A stretch of 64,000 bases of DNA from Turritopsis dohrnii (taxonomy: Eukaryota; Cnidaria; Hydrozoa; Anthoathecata; Oceaniidae): contig BQMF02000220.1 in NCBI GenBank assembly GCA_027922465.2, positions 186,001 to 250,000 of the forward strand. The letters are read 5' to 3'. Below the pieces are notes generated by a model. The model was not told the origin of the DNA. It searched no databases and worked only from the letters and a program-made list of their open reading frames with translations. Of this stretch, positions 33,561-46,339 are shown in pieces. Positions within the stretch are counted from its first letter, which is position 1; the number at the start of each line of letters is the position of its first letter. The position numbers and the translations under genes are program-made.

Positions 33561-35420
33561 CGACGTTCTTTTACATATATAAAAGAAACCTGCCGAAGGG
33601 CCTAGTTCTGAAAGTTTCTTATTTTTTTGCTGAAAATCCATGTTTTAGTTCCAAACGTTTCTTATTTAGTTTCTTATTTTTCACCCACTCCGCAACCCGG
33701 TGAAAGTCGCAGTTGAAAAAATTGACCACGGTTGAACACCTTCAAAAGCATCTTGTTGTGACCCAACCACCAATATTTACTAGAGAACTATTATTGGTCA
33801 TTATCAATGGAGTTCTTGCTCAGACATACGTGACGTCATTTCTAGTCGGAAAGTAAGTGAAAAAACCTTCCAAAAAAGTGAAAAATAGGTATATACAAAA
33901 TAGGTATACACGTCTCTATATCTGAACCCTTTTTCAGATTGGCTCGTTATTTGCCCTTGGACTGAAGCGAGTACAACACATTGTGGCAGCAGCATGGAGG
34001 GATAGAAAAATTTATATCTACATGAAAATACTCGATGGAGAAGCTCTATTTACAATATTAACAGAATTTACATATTTTACTTTTGCTATCTTGATGCTAC
34101 ACTTAAAAAATTCAACAGTTTTGTCTTTTAATCTATAAAAATTAAAATACGGGCACAGACAAACGAATGACCAAACACCGAATTATATATATTAAAACAT
34201 CCAAGCATAGCAAGTTGGTTCATATAGTTGGGAGTGAAGTTCAATCTTGAATAATATTTAGATGATTATACCACGCTTTTTCATTCAGAGAAAGTAAATA
34301 CATTCGAATTTGGTAACCCCTCACACTGTGAAAGGACTGCTACTTAGAGAATGATGTTAACGGACCATTTAAAATTTTATGATCTCAAAATTCCTTGCAT
34401 AACTTGTTTATTTGCAGACATAATAGATCAGAACCATCGAAAAAGTTCATAAAAATAACCTTTTAGAAGTCGTATTTCATACAATCTTTTTAAACTTCGA
34501 CTGGATTCTGAAACTTGTCTAATGTCTACCTATGTTTTCATAGAAAAAAACAGTTGTCAACACATAAAAACGACATGGATGTTTTAGAACACGATTTCGA
34601 CAAATTTGAAAGCAAATTATTTAATAGATTGAGAATTTATTAGGTATCATGTATTGACAGCTGACAATTAAAAACACTTCGTTGCAATCGCAGAATGTTA
34701 ATTTCCCAAAACCTTTCTTTCTTTATTGAAAAAAACGTTTAGTTCCATCTGAAAGTATTTTTGAAATTACACCCCCTTGAACATTTCACAGTGTTTTATT
34801 TATGAGTTGATAAAATATTAATAAAACTGTTGAAACAACCGAAGGATCTCCTCAAAGAATTTATTTGCCATCTGTTTTAAGAATGAAACTTATTATTATT
34901 CTTGATTGCCCAAGTCTGGTTGTCTCGAATATTAAGAATGACAACAATGTAGATAAAAATAATAATAATAATAGCTGAATAAATAATCACAAGACACTAT
35001 TTACAAAAAACAAGAAAGACTTAGCACCACACAGTAAAGATGACTTTCAGTTGATTTTACTGAAATTTTAAAACACAGCAGTTGAACATACAATTAAAAA
35101 CAAATAAAAAGTAAAATCTGAAGATATTTCATTTTGAAGCTCATGGCAAATAACATCATAAGACTGTTTTATTACACTGCATGTTTGAGTTTTAATCAAA
35201 CAAGCAATAACAATAAAAATTATAGCAATAGAGTCGGCATTTGTTTTAAATAAACTCATAATAATAAAAAAGGAAAAAACAATATTCCAATAACTATATG
35301 AACCAAGAACCACAATGCTGATCAGCAACCCCCCTCAATAAAGTCGAAGACAACAACAAAATAAAAAACAATTAACATGAAACATACTAACACACGTCCA
35401 AAAAACAAGACTAAATATTA
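33561..35420. other. Intergenic, probable 3' flank of the Sox gene
   Basis: Begins with several GTTTCTTAT words (33615-33680), perhaps the stub of an ATAAGAAAC-type TIR element. The remainder is AT-rich without supported exons; short minus-strand frames near 35068-35328 probably lie in the Sox 3' untranslated region. Confidence 0.4.
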
Positions 35421-37413
35421 CTAAGTGTTAGTTGTATGTGGGATTGGATGCTCAATTATAATTTGTTTTATTTCTTGACCAGGAGTGTGGGTTTGTGGTA
35501 ACAGATGTTGCTGTTGTATTATATGTGGTTGTGCAATCATGGTGAGACCGTTCGTAGTAGGAACAGCTCCCTCTTTTAATTGCATAGGAACTGTGGCAGC
35601 TTCTATAGGCCTTTGGATGATAACAATGGTTTCACCATCAGGTGTTTTAACAATAGTATTGGTACTTTCTGTCTTAGCGCTTTGAGTTTGTGTTTCGATA
35701 GTCCTGTGCTCGACATTCTGGTAAGCGATAGGTACTGCAGTAGAAGTTGTGGTACTGGCTCCTGCCGTGTGGTAAACTGCAGGAGAATACACAGTTCCTC
35801 CATGATATGGCGGCCGTAATACAAATGCTGGAGTATGAACACCTTGAATTGGTATTGCAACTGGATGAAAAATAGCTGTAGAGGTAGCAGGAATAGGTAC
35901 AGTCACATAAGCTGGATAATTAGATGATGTAGTTGTAGAAGAAGAAACATTTGGAAGTGTTTGAGATGCAACTTGTGTTGGAGAAATAATAACAGATCCA
36001 GTAGCAGGAGCAGCTAATGTAGGTGAAAAACCTGTTCCCTTAGCAACAGCATAGTATTGTGTACCATCTGTTGCATAAACGATTTGAGCTCCTTCTGGAA
36101 CCCTGGGTGTAGTACTGATAGCTTCTCCATCTGGAGTTGTATGTATGACACGTGCCCAGTTTGTTGGAACTGCGTATGGTTTTCCAGGAACTGCAGTTGG
36201 GCTAACCATCATGGTCGGTGTGCTATAACCCCTTTTCATACCTTTTGGTCGGCGCCGTGGTCTGTATTTATATTCTGGATGTTCATCTTTATGTAGTTTA
36301 TCCAACCTGTAATACATTGAACACATAACTAACAAGAATCTGTTAAGGCAACATGTTAAGTGAGGTAGTAAAACCAATGCAGTTTGAGACAATATGAAAA
36401 TGAAATATAATACATCTAATCCTCATCACAAATTTAATGAGACCACAACTGTATGATAATGTTAATATAATACTTTCATTGTATGTATAGAAAACACAGC
36501 GAAAAACCATTTAGTTCTTAAAATTTCCTTTTAATCACTTCCCAGCCGGCACAATTGTTAAAAACCTCTATGAAGGAGTGTATTTCTATAGAAACATACA
36601 CACAATTTCAATAAAAATGCACTTTGTCACAGTGACTTTTGAAGATTTTGCCCACTGGGTTTGTTTGATTCAAACTAAAAACTTATATAAATATTTTTTG
36701 AAAAGCATGGATGCGTTTTCATGCTTGGCATATTTTTCATAGGAAGTGATGTCCTAATGTAATATATCAACATTCATATTGACTACCAATTTGCACATCT
36801 TGGTTATGTTGGTTTCAAACTTTGAAATATTTTAATTCTTTCGCAAAGCTTCTTTCACCAACTAACAGTGTTTTTGAAGGAAAAATTCTATATAAAATGC
36901 AGTCATATTGGTTTTACCACAGGTAACAAAATTTTGGTAATAATAACTCTGATAATAAGATAAGCATTTAACATCAAGTAAGTCAAACTAAAAAAACCTT
37001 GCAGCTTCCTCGACGTAAGGTTGCTTTTCTTCGACAGATAGCATTTTCCATAACTTGCCAAGCATTTTACTTAAATGAGCGTTATGTAAATGCGGGTATT
37101 TTTCGGCTAATTTTTTTCTAGCTGTCTGAGCCCAAACCATAAAACTGTTCATAGGCCTTTTAACACGGCTACTTTTTGAGTCCAAAAATTCAGTGGCTGC
37201 ATGCTCTTGACTATTTGTACTCATAGTCAGTCGCAACAAAGCTTCATCAGATAGTATTCCCTCATCTCCTCGAAGTACTTCCGCAGCTTCGGACAGTATA
37301 CTTGAAGAAGGTAATTCTGCAACTGTCCTAGGTTTATCCTGCTGCACCACAATGTTGTTTTCATTTCGTATTACATGTGTTCCAACATTCGAATTTGCTT
37401 CTGCAGCCGCCAT
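35421..37413 (-). CDS. SoxE/F-like HMG-box transcription factor
   Basis: Two exons, 37413-36998 and 36306-35421, joined AG|G (Arg139), 1302 nt, 433 aa. The HMG box spans about residues 83-160, beginning [20 protein letters not shown], with the Sox-type [17 protein letters not shown] block and ending [12 protein letters not shown]. This domain binds the minor groove and bends DNA in the nucleus. WAQ.AR.KLA and YPHLHNA are closest to group E, while PRRRPK is shared with groups E and F; assignment within E/F needs a tree. The 690-bp intron interrupts the HMG box, as it does in vertebrate group E genes. The C-terminal 270 residues are rich in Thr, Pro, Ser and Gln with two dispersed TPDGE motifs ([10 protein letters not shown] and [10 protein letters not shown]), a likely transactivation region. 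The ATG follows an AT-rich leader with no in-frame upstream exon seen. Confidence 0.9.
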
Positions 37414-37806
37414 TTTTGTTATTGAACAAGCCTACAATGTCTTTTCGTGACAATTCTTTTACAAGCTTGAGAAAATCAAAACAACAATCGTTTTCGCGAC
37501 AGCTACCACAATAATAATATAATCTACCATTGAGAAATAAAATAATTTTATTGTAGTTATTATTGTTATTTCTCTATTGTATGAAAAAATACTGTTAATG
37601 TCACGTGGTTTGCACAATGGTTTAAAGAGAATAGCAGTTGTTTCCGCCTCTATGATTATATAGTGAAGTTCACAATGTCTTTGACATGCTCAAATAGCCG
37701 TTCCTTCACATAGCACGGGGGTTGAAAAGGACGTTTAAAATATTGGAAACAGAACAAATTCTAGTTTACCTACTGTAAGAAAATAGTTTTTGAACGAAAA
37801 GATTTA
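37414..37806. other. Probable promoter/5' flank of the Sox gene
   Basis: About 390 bases upstream of the Sox ATG before the next TIR element. No specific regulatory motif is claimed. Confidence 0.3.
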
Positions 37807-38270
37807 CACGCTTTTTTTTTTTATAAGAACCAGTAAAATCTGACCCGAGGCTGGCTGTTCTTATTTTTTGAGCCTTTTTCAGCCTGAATTGTTCTTATTT
37901 TGTTCTTAGCTTTAAGAACACAGCTTCAAATTTCAGCCTCATTTTGTTCTTATATTATAGAACTTCCAGTAAAATTTAAATTAATCTTTTTAAAAACAAC
38001 TGTTTAAAAGCATGATTGCTGTTCGGCAATGACCCGATATGAGTATGCAAGGTAAAAAAACAAACTTCTAAAGCATTTGCCAGTGAGTGAATTCACATCA
38101 TGAGTTGTTCCTATCATGAATTGTTCTTATTTTATAAGAAAATTCAGGCTTAGGCTGTTCTTAATTTTTGAAACATTAATTTGAGCCTCAGGTTCTTATT
38201 TTGTTCTTATGTTTTGGCCAAATCTGAGGCTCATGTTCTTATAAAATTGTTCTTATAAAAAAAAAGCGTG
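37807..38270. mobile_element. 464-bp TIR element, CACGC termini, ATAAGAAC keyword
   Basis: Ends CACGCTTTTTTTTTTTATAA and the mirror image near 38270, each flanked by TA (37805-37806, 38271-38272). The words TTCTTAT/ATAAGAA and GAGGCT/AGCCTC recur through the body in both orientations. It is the best-preserved copy of the family also seen at 16853 and, degraded, at about 40655-41065. It lies about 400 bases upstream of the Sox start codon. Confidence 0.9.
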
Positions 38271-39973
38271 TATAGTTATAATTGAATCACCTAATTTTCT
38301 TCGCTTTCAAAAAAGATATTTTAGAGTGATCAAAATAATAAAAAAATCCGAAAATCCGATAACCTCGAACCCATGTTTCCAAGCGTTTCTCTGAGAAGAT
38401 CTACGAAGTATTCAGAAGAATTTCGTTCCTCGAGAGAACTCTGAATTAAGAAAACAAACCACATAAGGCGTTTTTCTTCAAAATGAAATTGGAAGATCAT
38501 TCCATGTAATAGATTGTGGACATGTTTTCAAGAATAACCACATCATCTGTTGCTAATCTTTATTATATAAAACCTTTTTCGTTTTTAACATCTGTACACA
38601 ACGATATTCCTTTTTATTCAATAAACTTCATATATAAATAAATTGGACTTTTCTTCAAAAGAACCAGCCAAAAGAAACGTCCATTCGGTCAGACATGAAG
38701 AAGTAATGGAATTACTTTCCAAGTAAAATGTTCTCTCAACACAAAAAGAATTTTCTCCTGACAAAAGACCTTTCTCAATGTAGAAATGCAGCATAACCTG
38801 GATAGTAATGCAGTAAATTCAAATCAAGTCTGGAAGTATGATTTCCAACTAAATTGTACAAAAACAATCAAGTTGAGCTTCATAATCTCTTTCCTCGGGT
38901 ATTTGTCACTAAGCAGAAGTTCCCACACAGCATTAAATGCAAATACTTTTGAAGTTGATAAAAATATAATTTCGTGGCCAACTCATCCTATCGCTTGGCT
39001 TGGTTGACTTCTGGCTACGTCAGAAAATAAATAACGTTTCAACAAGCAAAATTACTCGATTCTTCCCAGAAAACAGGTTTCCTTTTAAGATGCATTGTTT
39101 TACGCTAATTTGTGCTGCGTTTGTGCTGTTTACAATACAAATGACATGTCAAGGAAAATGCCTCAAGAAAGTCTTATATCATGCACTTACGTATACGTCA
39201 TGATTACTTAATGATTATTAAACCTACAAACGAGGCGATAGATGTAATGATGTAATTTATGAAAATAAATTAAAAAAACTCTATGTTACAGGTAAACCCA
39301 ACATATTGTTTTAAGAAGAGGGTTCTGTATCAAATGCAGACGAAAGTGTATCAATAATACACAAATTCAGGTAACAATGTTACACAAATTCAGGTATCAA
39401 TGTTACACAAATTATGAAAGTTATCCAGATCAAATTATAAGATCAGGAATAACAAACTAAATGAATGAATGAGAACCAAAATGTTCATCGAATCTCGAAC
39501 ACAAACCAAAACATTTTACAGTCAAGCCAACTTCGATTGATTGCAGCGGATTTGATCTGCTTCGTGATGCCTGACAAGGAAATAAGGTCGTTAACATAAA
39601 AGGTCTAGCTATCTACCTTTCTACTTACAGAACACAAAAGGTCTACAAGCCCCCACAAAAATCCCTTTCCCTCTGAGCTCAATGTTGTATGAAGTGTTGC
39701 TAGACCCTCAGCTGTAAACAACATTGAATTTGGAGGCAGGGGGACCCGTCTTCTCAACTTGCAGGGGCAGATCGACTATATTTATTTTTATAAAACTTTA
39801 TAGTTTGTTCGAATACTGACGAGTTAATGATTTTTTAAAAACAGACAGTTTCTAAATGATAAACAAAATTTAGTTTTCCATTTCATATAAACAAGAACAT
39901 TTTCTTGCTAAACTGCTAATAGTGGTAAAAATTAATAGGAGGTTACCACTATGAAAAGGTTTTTTAAAATCGT
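38271..39973. other. Intergenic; CCNJ 3' flank
   Basis: No supported exon. A short plus-strand frame from 39090 encodes a signal-peptide-like start (hydrophobic, ending TCQG) but only about 35 residues follow. A minus-strand AATAAA at about 39781-39790 lies 185 bases after the cyclin J stop and is a plausible polyadenylation signal. ACACAAATTCAGGTA(A/T)CAATGTT is directly repeated near 39358-39405. Confidence 0.4.
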
Positions 39974-42900
39974 TTACCTATAAATTGGATAGGGAAAATT
40001 TAAGTAGTAATTTAATAAGTGCAGATCCCTGTGCAAATGTGAGCAATATTCCACTTTTCCATCTTTTATGTTACGAAAGAAAACATACTTCAATAACTTT
40101 TGAACACATTCTTCCAGCATATTATAACTATATCCAGATTTCTCGACCATGGCTTTTGGCCATGTTGGGGTGATAGTCAAACATTTTCTTGATGCAGCTA
40201 ACAGAGCAGCAGTCACTTGTGATGGCAGGTAGATGTTGAATATGTGATCTATGATAACACAAACATCATCACAATACTTGATGGCTTGGAACAACAACAC
40301 AAACATAACAAAGACTAGTACATATCATAAGTTTTAATACAACCCTTTCAAATACACTAATTTTGTTTAAGGAGCTCCTTACAACTTCAGCCAATGTTTG
40401 CATCTGATGTTGCTTTATAAAACTTTCAAAACTATTACAAGAACGGAAAAGAAACATGTATACTCTAGGTCATGGCATTGCTACACTTTTTTAAAGAATC
40501 ACTAACTATTCACTAAGCCTGTCCTCACTCTCACGATTCGATGCACATCTGCAGAAAACTTGAATGTTACTTATGTTAAGTTTATGGAACTTATGTGATC
40601 TGGGAAATTAATCCAAATAATTTTGAGTAAATATAGTGTAGGAAAGGAAACACACTCTTTTTTAATAAGAAACACTAAAATCTGACCCGAGGGTGGCTGT
40701 TTTTATTTTTTGAGCCTGTTTTGTTTTTATTCATGGAATTTCCAATAAAAGTCTTGTTCTTGTTTCTATCTTGATGTTTCGAATAAATTTGTAACGCAGC
40801 ATGGTTGTGAAATAACATAATATTAAAAATGGTAGGCATTCATTATTTACCCAATATTACTGTGCAAGCTGGACTGAAAGCTATAATTACATAAAACAGG
40901 CCACCAATCCCACCATCACTAATATGTTTCAAACATTTACTGTAGGCAAGGAAAAGAAACAAGTGAAGCAATAACAATGTTTGAGCCTCGTTTTGATTTG
41001 CTTCTTACTTTTTGCCCACAACTTAGGCTCACATTGGTAATATTGTTCTTACAAAAAAAATGAAAGAGCAAAATAAAACGACAAAATAATTCTTAAAAAA
41101 GGTTTCCTGCTCTGTTAGAAGAATTACAATTTTATTTCCTATTGTACAGTAGAGAACTTTCAAATCATGAAAAATTACTCACCTTGTAGAACCACTCCCA
41201 AAAAATACAGCGCATATTTCTTCACATAAAGTTGGGCTCTTTCATAAGAAGTGATCAGGTAGCCAGCATGATAATCATCTTTACTAACTATATCTTCCAG
41301 ATAATAATCCAGGAATTGAACAGGTGTTGGAATGGATAATCTGATGGTTGAGATAAGATACAAGTCAAAAATTTTCAACCATGGTTTTTTTTGTTGAAAA
41401 GGTGTAAATATGAGCACAACGACATACGTGTGTGAACAAGAAACATGTTTTTACTTGCTTAAACACTTGCACCCCTGATTGCTTAAGTCGCTAAAAGTGA
41501 CGTAAATAAAAACATAGCTTTCTTTAGAAAATAATTGAGAATTCAACAAAATAACTTGTGACTGAAAGCTCAAAATGATATAGGTAGGCAAGTAATTGTT
41601 GTAAAGGATTTCCAATGTTGTATTTTTATATTATATGAATTCATTAACAAATGCGAAACAAGAATAAACATTTTCGGACACTCTAATGCATAAAACATTT
41701 ACTATTTTTTTCCATATTCTTTCGTAATACTTTTCTCATGTACTTCATTTGAACTCGAAACGATAGTCTTATTGTTTGAAAATACACTAATGTTTCACCC
41801 AAGTATAGATTTCTTATTGTTTAAAATTGATTTTCGGAAAGGCAGTTTTAGTCAATCTAGAGGGCTAAAAATCCAAAAATTTTCCTAGCCCGTCGACCCT
41901 AACCATGGTAGGGCCTCCTCATATACTAAAAATATGAGCCCCCTAATATTTATTTCGTGTCTACGGCACTGGTTATAAAATAAATTTGAAGGAGAGATGT
42001 CAGGGTGGCTAGCAGTTTATAAAATCAAAATTCAGGAACATTTCAAGAACTTATCATCATTTTTCAAAACTGTCATTTGAAATAACAAAACAAATATTCA
42101 CTGGCTGTTAGTTTCTATAAAATAATTAACAAAACTTTTTGCAATGCCTCAATGAATACGAACATTTTAAATTATAGAGGTTATATGAGCATCATAAACT
42201 TTACTTGAACTTTCAACATATCAAACAAATATTCCAGGGTCATGCTATGTACCTGTTGTCCCTTTTTTAAAAAATAGCTCTGAAATTGAGTTACTTATGC
42301 CATATGTTTTGCCCCTTTGATCCAAGAACACCAACTCCCATTACAGCAATATTTATAAAAGCATTAGTACAAAGTTTGCATATTGTCTTAAAACTTTCAT
42401 TAGAAAAACAATTGTCATTACATGTAGCTTTCTCATACTGAGTTCTTTTTCTATTTTCTGACATACTAAAAACCTGAATAACAATTCTTATTAATGCCCG
42501 GTGTTCAAAAATACCTGAGGGCAATTAATGTTTTAAGTTGTAACCAAAAGAGAGTCTTAAGTACTTGAGGACACCATGTACAACACTTGCATAAAAATAT
42601 TAACTCAAACTATGATATGTTGCTGCTACCAAAAGTACTTTTGTCATTATCTAAAAAGTTAAAATGGCAGAACAAAGTCTGAAAAACCTAAGTTTTCAAG
42701 GGTCTCAAGAATCACTTAAAATTCAGGAAACAATTAAAAGGAATTCAAGAATCGCTGGCCACCCTGAGAAGGTTGACAAATAACTAACCTGGGGAGCTCT
42801 TGTAAAAAATATTATCTTGTCACCACCACGCTAGTAAGCTAGCTTACCTCCAATCCAGTATTTGCATGATGTTAAGTTCCATTTGCAGAAAATCTTCATG

Positions 42901-43463
42901 GAAGTAATTCTCTTTACTTAAAAAAATTTGCAAAGTCGATATTTTTGGTATCAAGTCGTCTCTTTCATCTAATTTCGCTGAAAGAAATACTTATATGAAA
43001 TCTTTGACAATGAGTTAAAAAACCATAAATAACAAGTTTTATAATATTTACTTCTGTATAATGTTAATATGTCAAATGTACTGTTAAGTTAAAAAATGAA
43101 ATAGGAGACACAAAAGTGATAACTCAATTTGTTTGACATTTTTGCATATTGGGTGTTTAACTTACCAGCAATCCACAAACAACACAATGCACACAATTGT
43201 AATGATGAATATCCTTGAAAGTCACTATATTTATCAAGCAACGTATCAAACAATGCAACAGCTAAATGTAATATTCCATGACTCAAATGAAGCTTTTCAG
43301 TTATAACAGCCAGCCAATCCACCAGTAAACGCCTGAAGCAGAGATGTGGTGAGCATCCTTTATAATTGGATCGGTGTAATTCTCTCACACGAAGTACAGA
43401 ATGAATTTCATCAGCTAATTGGTTTTTATGGTGAATTAAGCAGTTGGAAGAGTGATCAACCAT
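39974..43463 (-). CDS. CCNJ: Cyclin J
   Basis: Four exons: 43463-43166, 42977-42848, 41340-41183 and 40248-39974, with matching phases (861 nt, 286 aa). The cyclin N fold is in exons 1-2: RRLLVDWLAVITEKLHLSHG, then the LFDTLLDKY block and LCALCCLWIA. The C-terminal cyclin fold is in exons 3-4: PTPVQFLDYYLEDIV, LYVKKYALYFLGVVLQDH and LPSQVTAALLAASR. The TPxxFLDYYL and YFLxVxLQDH signatures are characteristic of cyclin J, a poorly understood cyclin thought to bind a CDK; Drosophila CycJ acts in the germline. It is shorter than the vertebrate protein mainly by lacking a long C-terminal tail. The last exon could alternatively start further upstream, but the acceptor at 40249 (TTATCATAG) gives the conserved LQDH junction. 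Confidence 0.9.
40655..41065. mobile_element. Degraded ATAAGAAC-type TIR element in CCNJ intron 3
   Basis: Left part ACACTCTTTTTTAATAAGAAACA and AAAATCTGACCCGAGGGTGG matches the left third of 37807-38270 almost word for word; the right end is GTTCTTACAAAAAAAATGAAAG. Keywords are decayed. TA duplication is not clear. Confidence 0.7.
42001..42766. mobile_element. 766-bp hAT-like non-autonomous element in CCNJ intron 2
   Basis: Inverted ends CAGGGTGGCTAGC and, from the right, CAGGGTGGCCAGC, followed by TTCAGGAA/TTCAAGAA words near both ends. CAGGG-type termini are common in hAT elements. Flanking octamers (GAGAGATGT side and AGAAGGTT side) match only partly, so the target duplication is decayed or the ends are slightly misplaced. 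No coding capacity. Confidence 0.65.
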
Positions 43464-43528
43464 GCTCTATTAACATTAAACAAGAAAAAAGACAACATAG
43501 ATTGTCATAAAGTTTGTAGATATCCCAA

Positions 43529-43703
43529 CAACATTAATGTCCCTGCAACATAGATGTCCCTGGAACATAGATGTCCCTATAACATAGATGTCCCTGCAAC
43601 ATAGATGTCCCTATAACATAGATATCCCTGCAACATAGATGTCCCTATAACATAGATGTCCCTACAACATAGACGTCCCTACAACATAGATGTCCCTACA
43701 ACA
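43529..43703. repeat. 17-bp tandem repeat, about 10 copies
   Basis: Unit ATAGATGTCCCTRYAAC (R,Y variable: TGCAAC, TATAAC, TACAAC, TGGAAC). It sits directly upstream of the CCNJ start codon (43463) and downstream of the DUF4246 stop, so it may lie in the shared intergenic promoter of CCNJ. Confidence 0.95.
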
Positions 43704-43930
43704 CAAATAAAAAGTACAGTGACAAATTCTTTTATAAATTTATTAGTATGATATTTGTTTCTGTGAGGATAATATTCAAAATTGCATTTATTTCTGGTGA
43801 GTAATTTTTGTAGATGATCCCTTAATCAAAAGCTTCATCCGAACTAGGGTTTTTCAAAAAATCATCACAAAGTCAGAAAAACTAATCCACAGAAAAAATT
43901 GATCCATAAAAATATCAGGTTCAGGTAAAT

Positions 43931-46235
43931 TCAATGTTCACATAGCTCGATATCTCGAACATTCCACTTTTCTTTATCATATTTTCTTTCCAACATCAAC
44001 TCTAACCGGTATCTTTTTGCTTCGGACAATGTTATAATGTCTTGTTGTTTCGCAACTTCTCTTGTTGAAATTACTTTTCGTTCAGGATTGACAACGAAGA
44101 AAACAACGACACGACGAGATGCAGACTTTACAGTTGAAGTATTGAGCATCTTTGCAATCTTGTGAATATGACAATTTGGAAACACAAGAAGATATCCTTT
44201 CTCACTTTCCAAGAGGTACAAAACCATTAAATGCAAAGTCATTAATAACTTCAGGTCTTGATTGGTTAATTCTCCAGAAAATCTGATTTCTTTCGACTAT
44301 TGTGAAGGCACGTTTGAACTTCAAATCACCTCCAACAATATCTTGATCTCTGTCAAGGAAATATAACCCTGCACACAGTAAAGAAAAGATAAAAAAAGAT
44401 AAAAATGTCAGATAAAATGTCAGGCTTTTAAAGGATAGATAAACAAAAACATTTTCTCGTGCTATTTGGAACAGCTTTAAAAATGATGGAATTCAGTAGT
44501 TAAATTTTGGAAAAATCAATTTCTCTTCATGCCAATGTGACTTCATAATGTTAAATAAGAAAAACCTTACATACAATTGCACAAATAACACACAGGCAAT
44601 TTTATTGATATAGAATTTGCATAGTAGCAAATATCCGCAGTTGTCAAATCAATAAAGAAATTTGTTGCCCTTGCTGCTCTGGCTTGGTTCCAGGTCTACA
44701 CAATTTTCTTTACTATTATAAAACTATAAAATGAGGAACTACCCAGGCAAAGGAAAGGAAATTTAAAGTGAAATTCACCATAGTAACAGTGTCATGTTCA
44801 TTAATAGTTCTATCAGCAAAAAGTAAAAGGGACGTGGAGTCAAACCAAAGTTGTTGTTATGATAACAACAAAATTTCTTTCCCAATTTTGCACTGTATAT
44901 GTCAGCATATTTTTCTTGATCATGTTCTGAAAAAACTTTAAATGGTAATGTCTCAGGAATGAAAAATGTTTTTTGAAACTTTAAAATCTATTTTAATGCT
45001 GTTTGAAATAGTACAAGCAATTCTTTTTGTTTACTGTGGCATTAACTGATAAAAAGTTGCAACATAAAATTCTACCTGTCATGACAATATTTTCATGAGA
45101 CATTCCTTCAGCATGCCAAACTCCTTCATATGATTGTCCAGGTTTCAACGTATAGTCAACAATCTTTGTTATTACTTGTAATTCTCCATCTCGAAGTGTA
45201 ACCGATACTTTTTCAAAGGGCGGAGCAACATCAAATGCATCTTCAGGATTACTATCGTTGTCTCCTTTAAAGAAATCTATTGTTTTAGCATAAGACCAGA
45301 CTTCTTCAAAATAAGGAAGAAATACAGTGAATAGTCTTTCTAAATCTGTATAAAGTTCAGCAAATTTATTTCGATCTAGATTGTTAATGTACTCTTGGAT
45401 AGAGCATTTGCCATCCACAGATATACTAAATGGTGTAGGCAACCATTGGAACTTTGAATATTCATAATTTCGTCCCCAAAAGTCACAAGTTGAATCCATA
45501 GCTTGGTATTTCTCTCCAGGATTTTTCAACTTACTAATTCCTTTGATATAGGGATATAATGCTGGATGGACTAAATCTCGGACTATGTCACTAGAATTAG
45601 GATGGTAATCAACAACTGTGTGTGTAGCCTATGTCATCAATGTGCCTCTGTAAGCTGTCCCGCAATTCCAATGGAACCTTTTCATGAACATAACAAACTC
45701 CTTCTTTAATGATTTCATTCATGTGCTTGTACCAAAACTTTTCATAAAATGGGGAGTCTAATACAGAACCAATCAAATCATCATCACAGGAAGTATCCAA
45801 GACAACAACTACAGAAACTTCATAATGAGTATTATGTATATCAGCAACTTTGATGCTTAATATCCTAATTGAACTTTCATCAGGGTTTGTTTGAATGAGC
45901 CATTTTTTAATATTTTCACTTAGTTCTTCTGTTATTTTCTCATCAATTAAATGATAAGCATTTGTGTCAGCTTTTATAGTTAAACATAATTTGGTATCTA
46001 TATCATCATATTCCTCTTCGTCATCTCTCTCCTCCATCAGTGGTAATGCCATTGCCTGACCTTTAATCAGACTTAAGCCCAAAAATGGATGCAAAGAAGG
46101 GAATGATAGAGTATCACCAGCAATAAAACGTTCTTCAGAATCACAAAATTCAAGAACTTCTTTGGCAATGGTGTACGTAGGGCCAACAGTTTTTTTCAAT
46201 TGAGGTGATTTTTTGTGATGTCATTGTTTTTCTAA
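43931..46235 (-). pseudogene. DUF4246-family protein, frameshifted in three places
   Basis: Two coding blocks, 46235-45076 and 44368-43931, joined in phase at ACA G|GG. Family landmarks: VVDYHPNSSDIVRDLVHPAL, FWGRNYEYSKFQWLPTPF, VITKIVDYTLKPGQSYEGVW, WHAEGMSHENIVMTGLYFLD, FPNCHIHKI. WHAEG and the later H.H spacing look like a metal site of 2-oxoglutarate/Fe(II)-type oxygenases (inference). Frame is lost at an A7 run near 46191-46197, at a TG/AC microsatellite at 45617-45625 (one missing AC unit would restore GYTH-VVDYH continuity), and near 44204-44212. All three lie in or beside simple sequence and the rest of the protein is intact, so consensus errors or very recent decay are both possible. 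DUF4246 is best known from fungi. Confidence 0.7.
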
Positions 46236-46339
46236 AATCATAAATAAAACAATGAAGAAAAAAGAACAGAATTTATAACAGAGATAACTATGGAATTGCA
46301 CAAAAATAAAACAACAATCAAAAAAGCTTTTGCTTCAAT

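Noticed and set aside
39090..39203. Short secreted peptide with signal-peptide-like start
   Set aside because: Only about 35 codons, no splice or homology support, single Cys pair; cannot be told from chance.
43931..46235. Programmed ribosomal frameshifting in the DUF4246 gene
   Set aside because: Three breaks of differing context and no slippery site or stimulatory structure; sequence error or decay is simpler.
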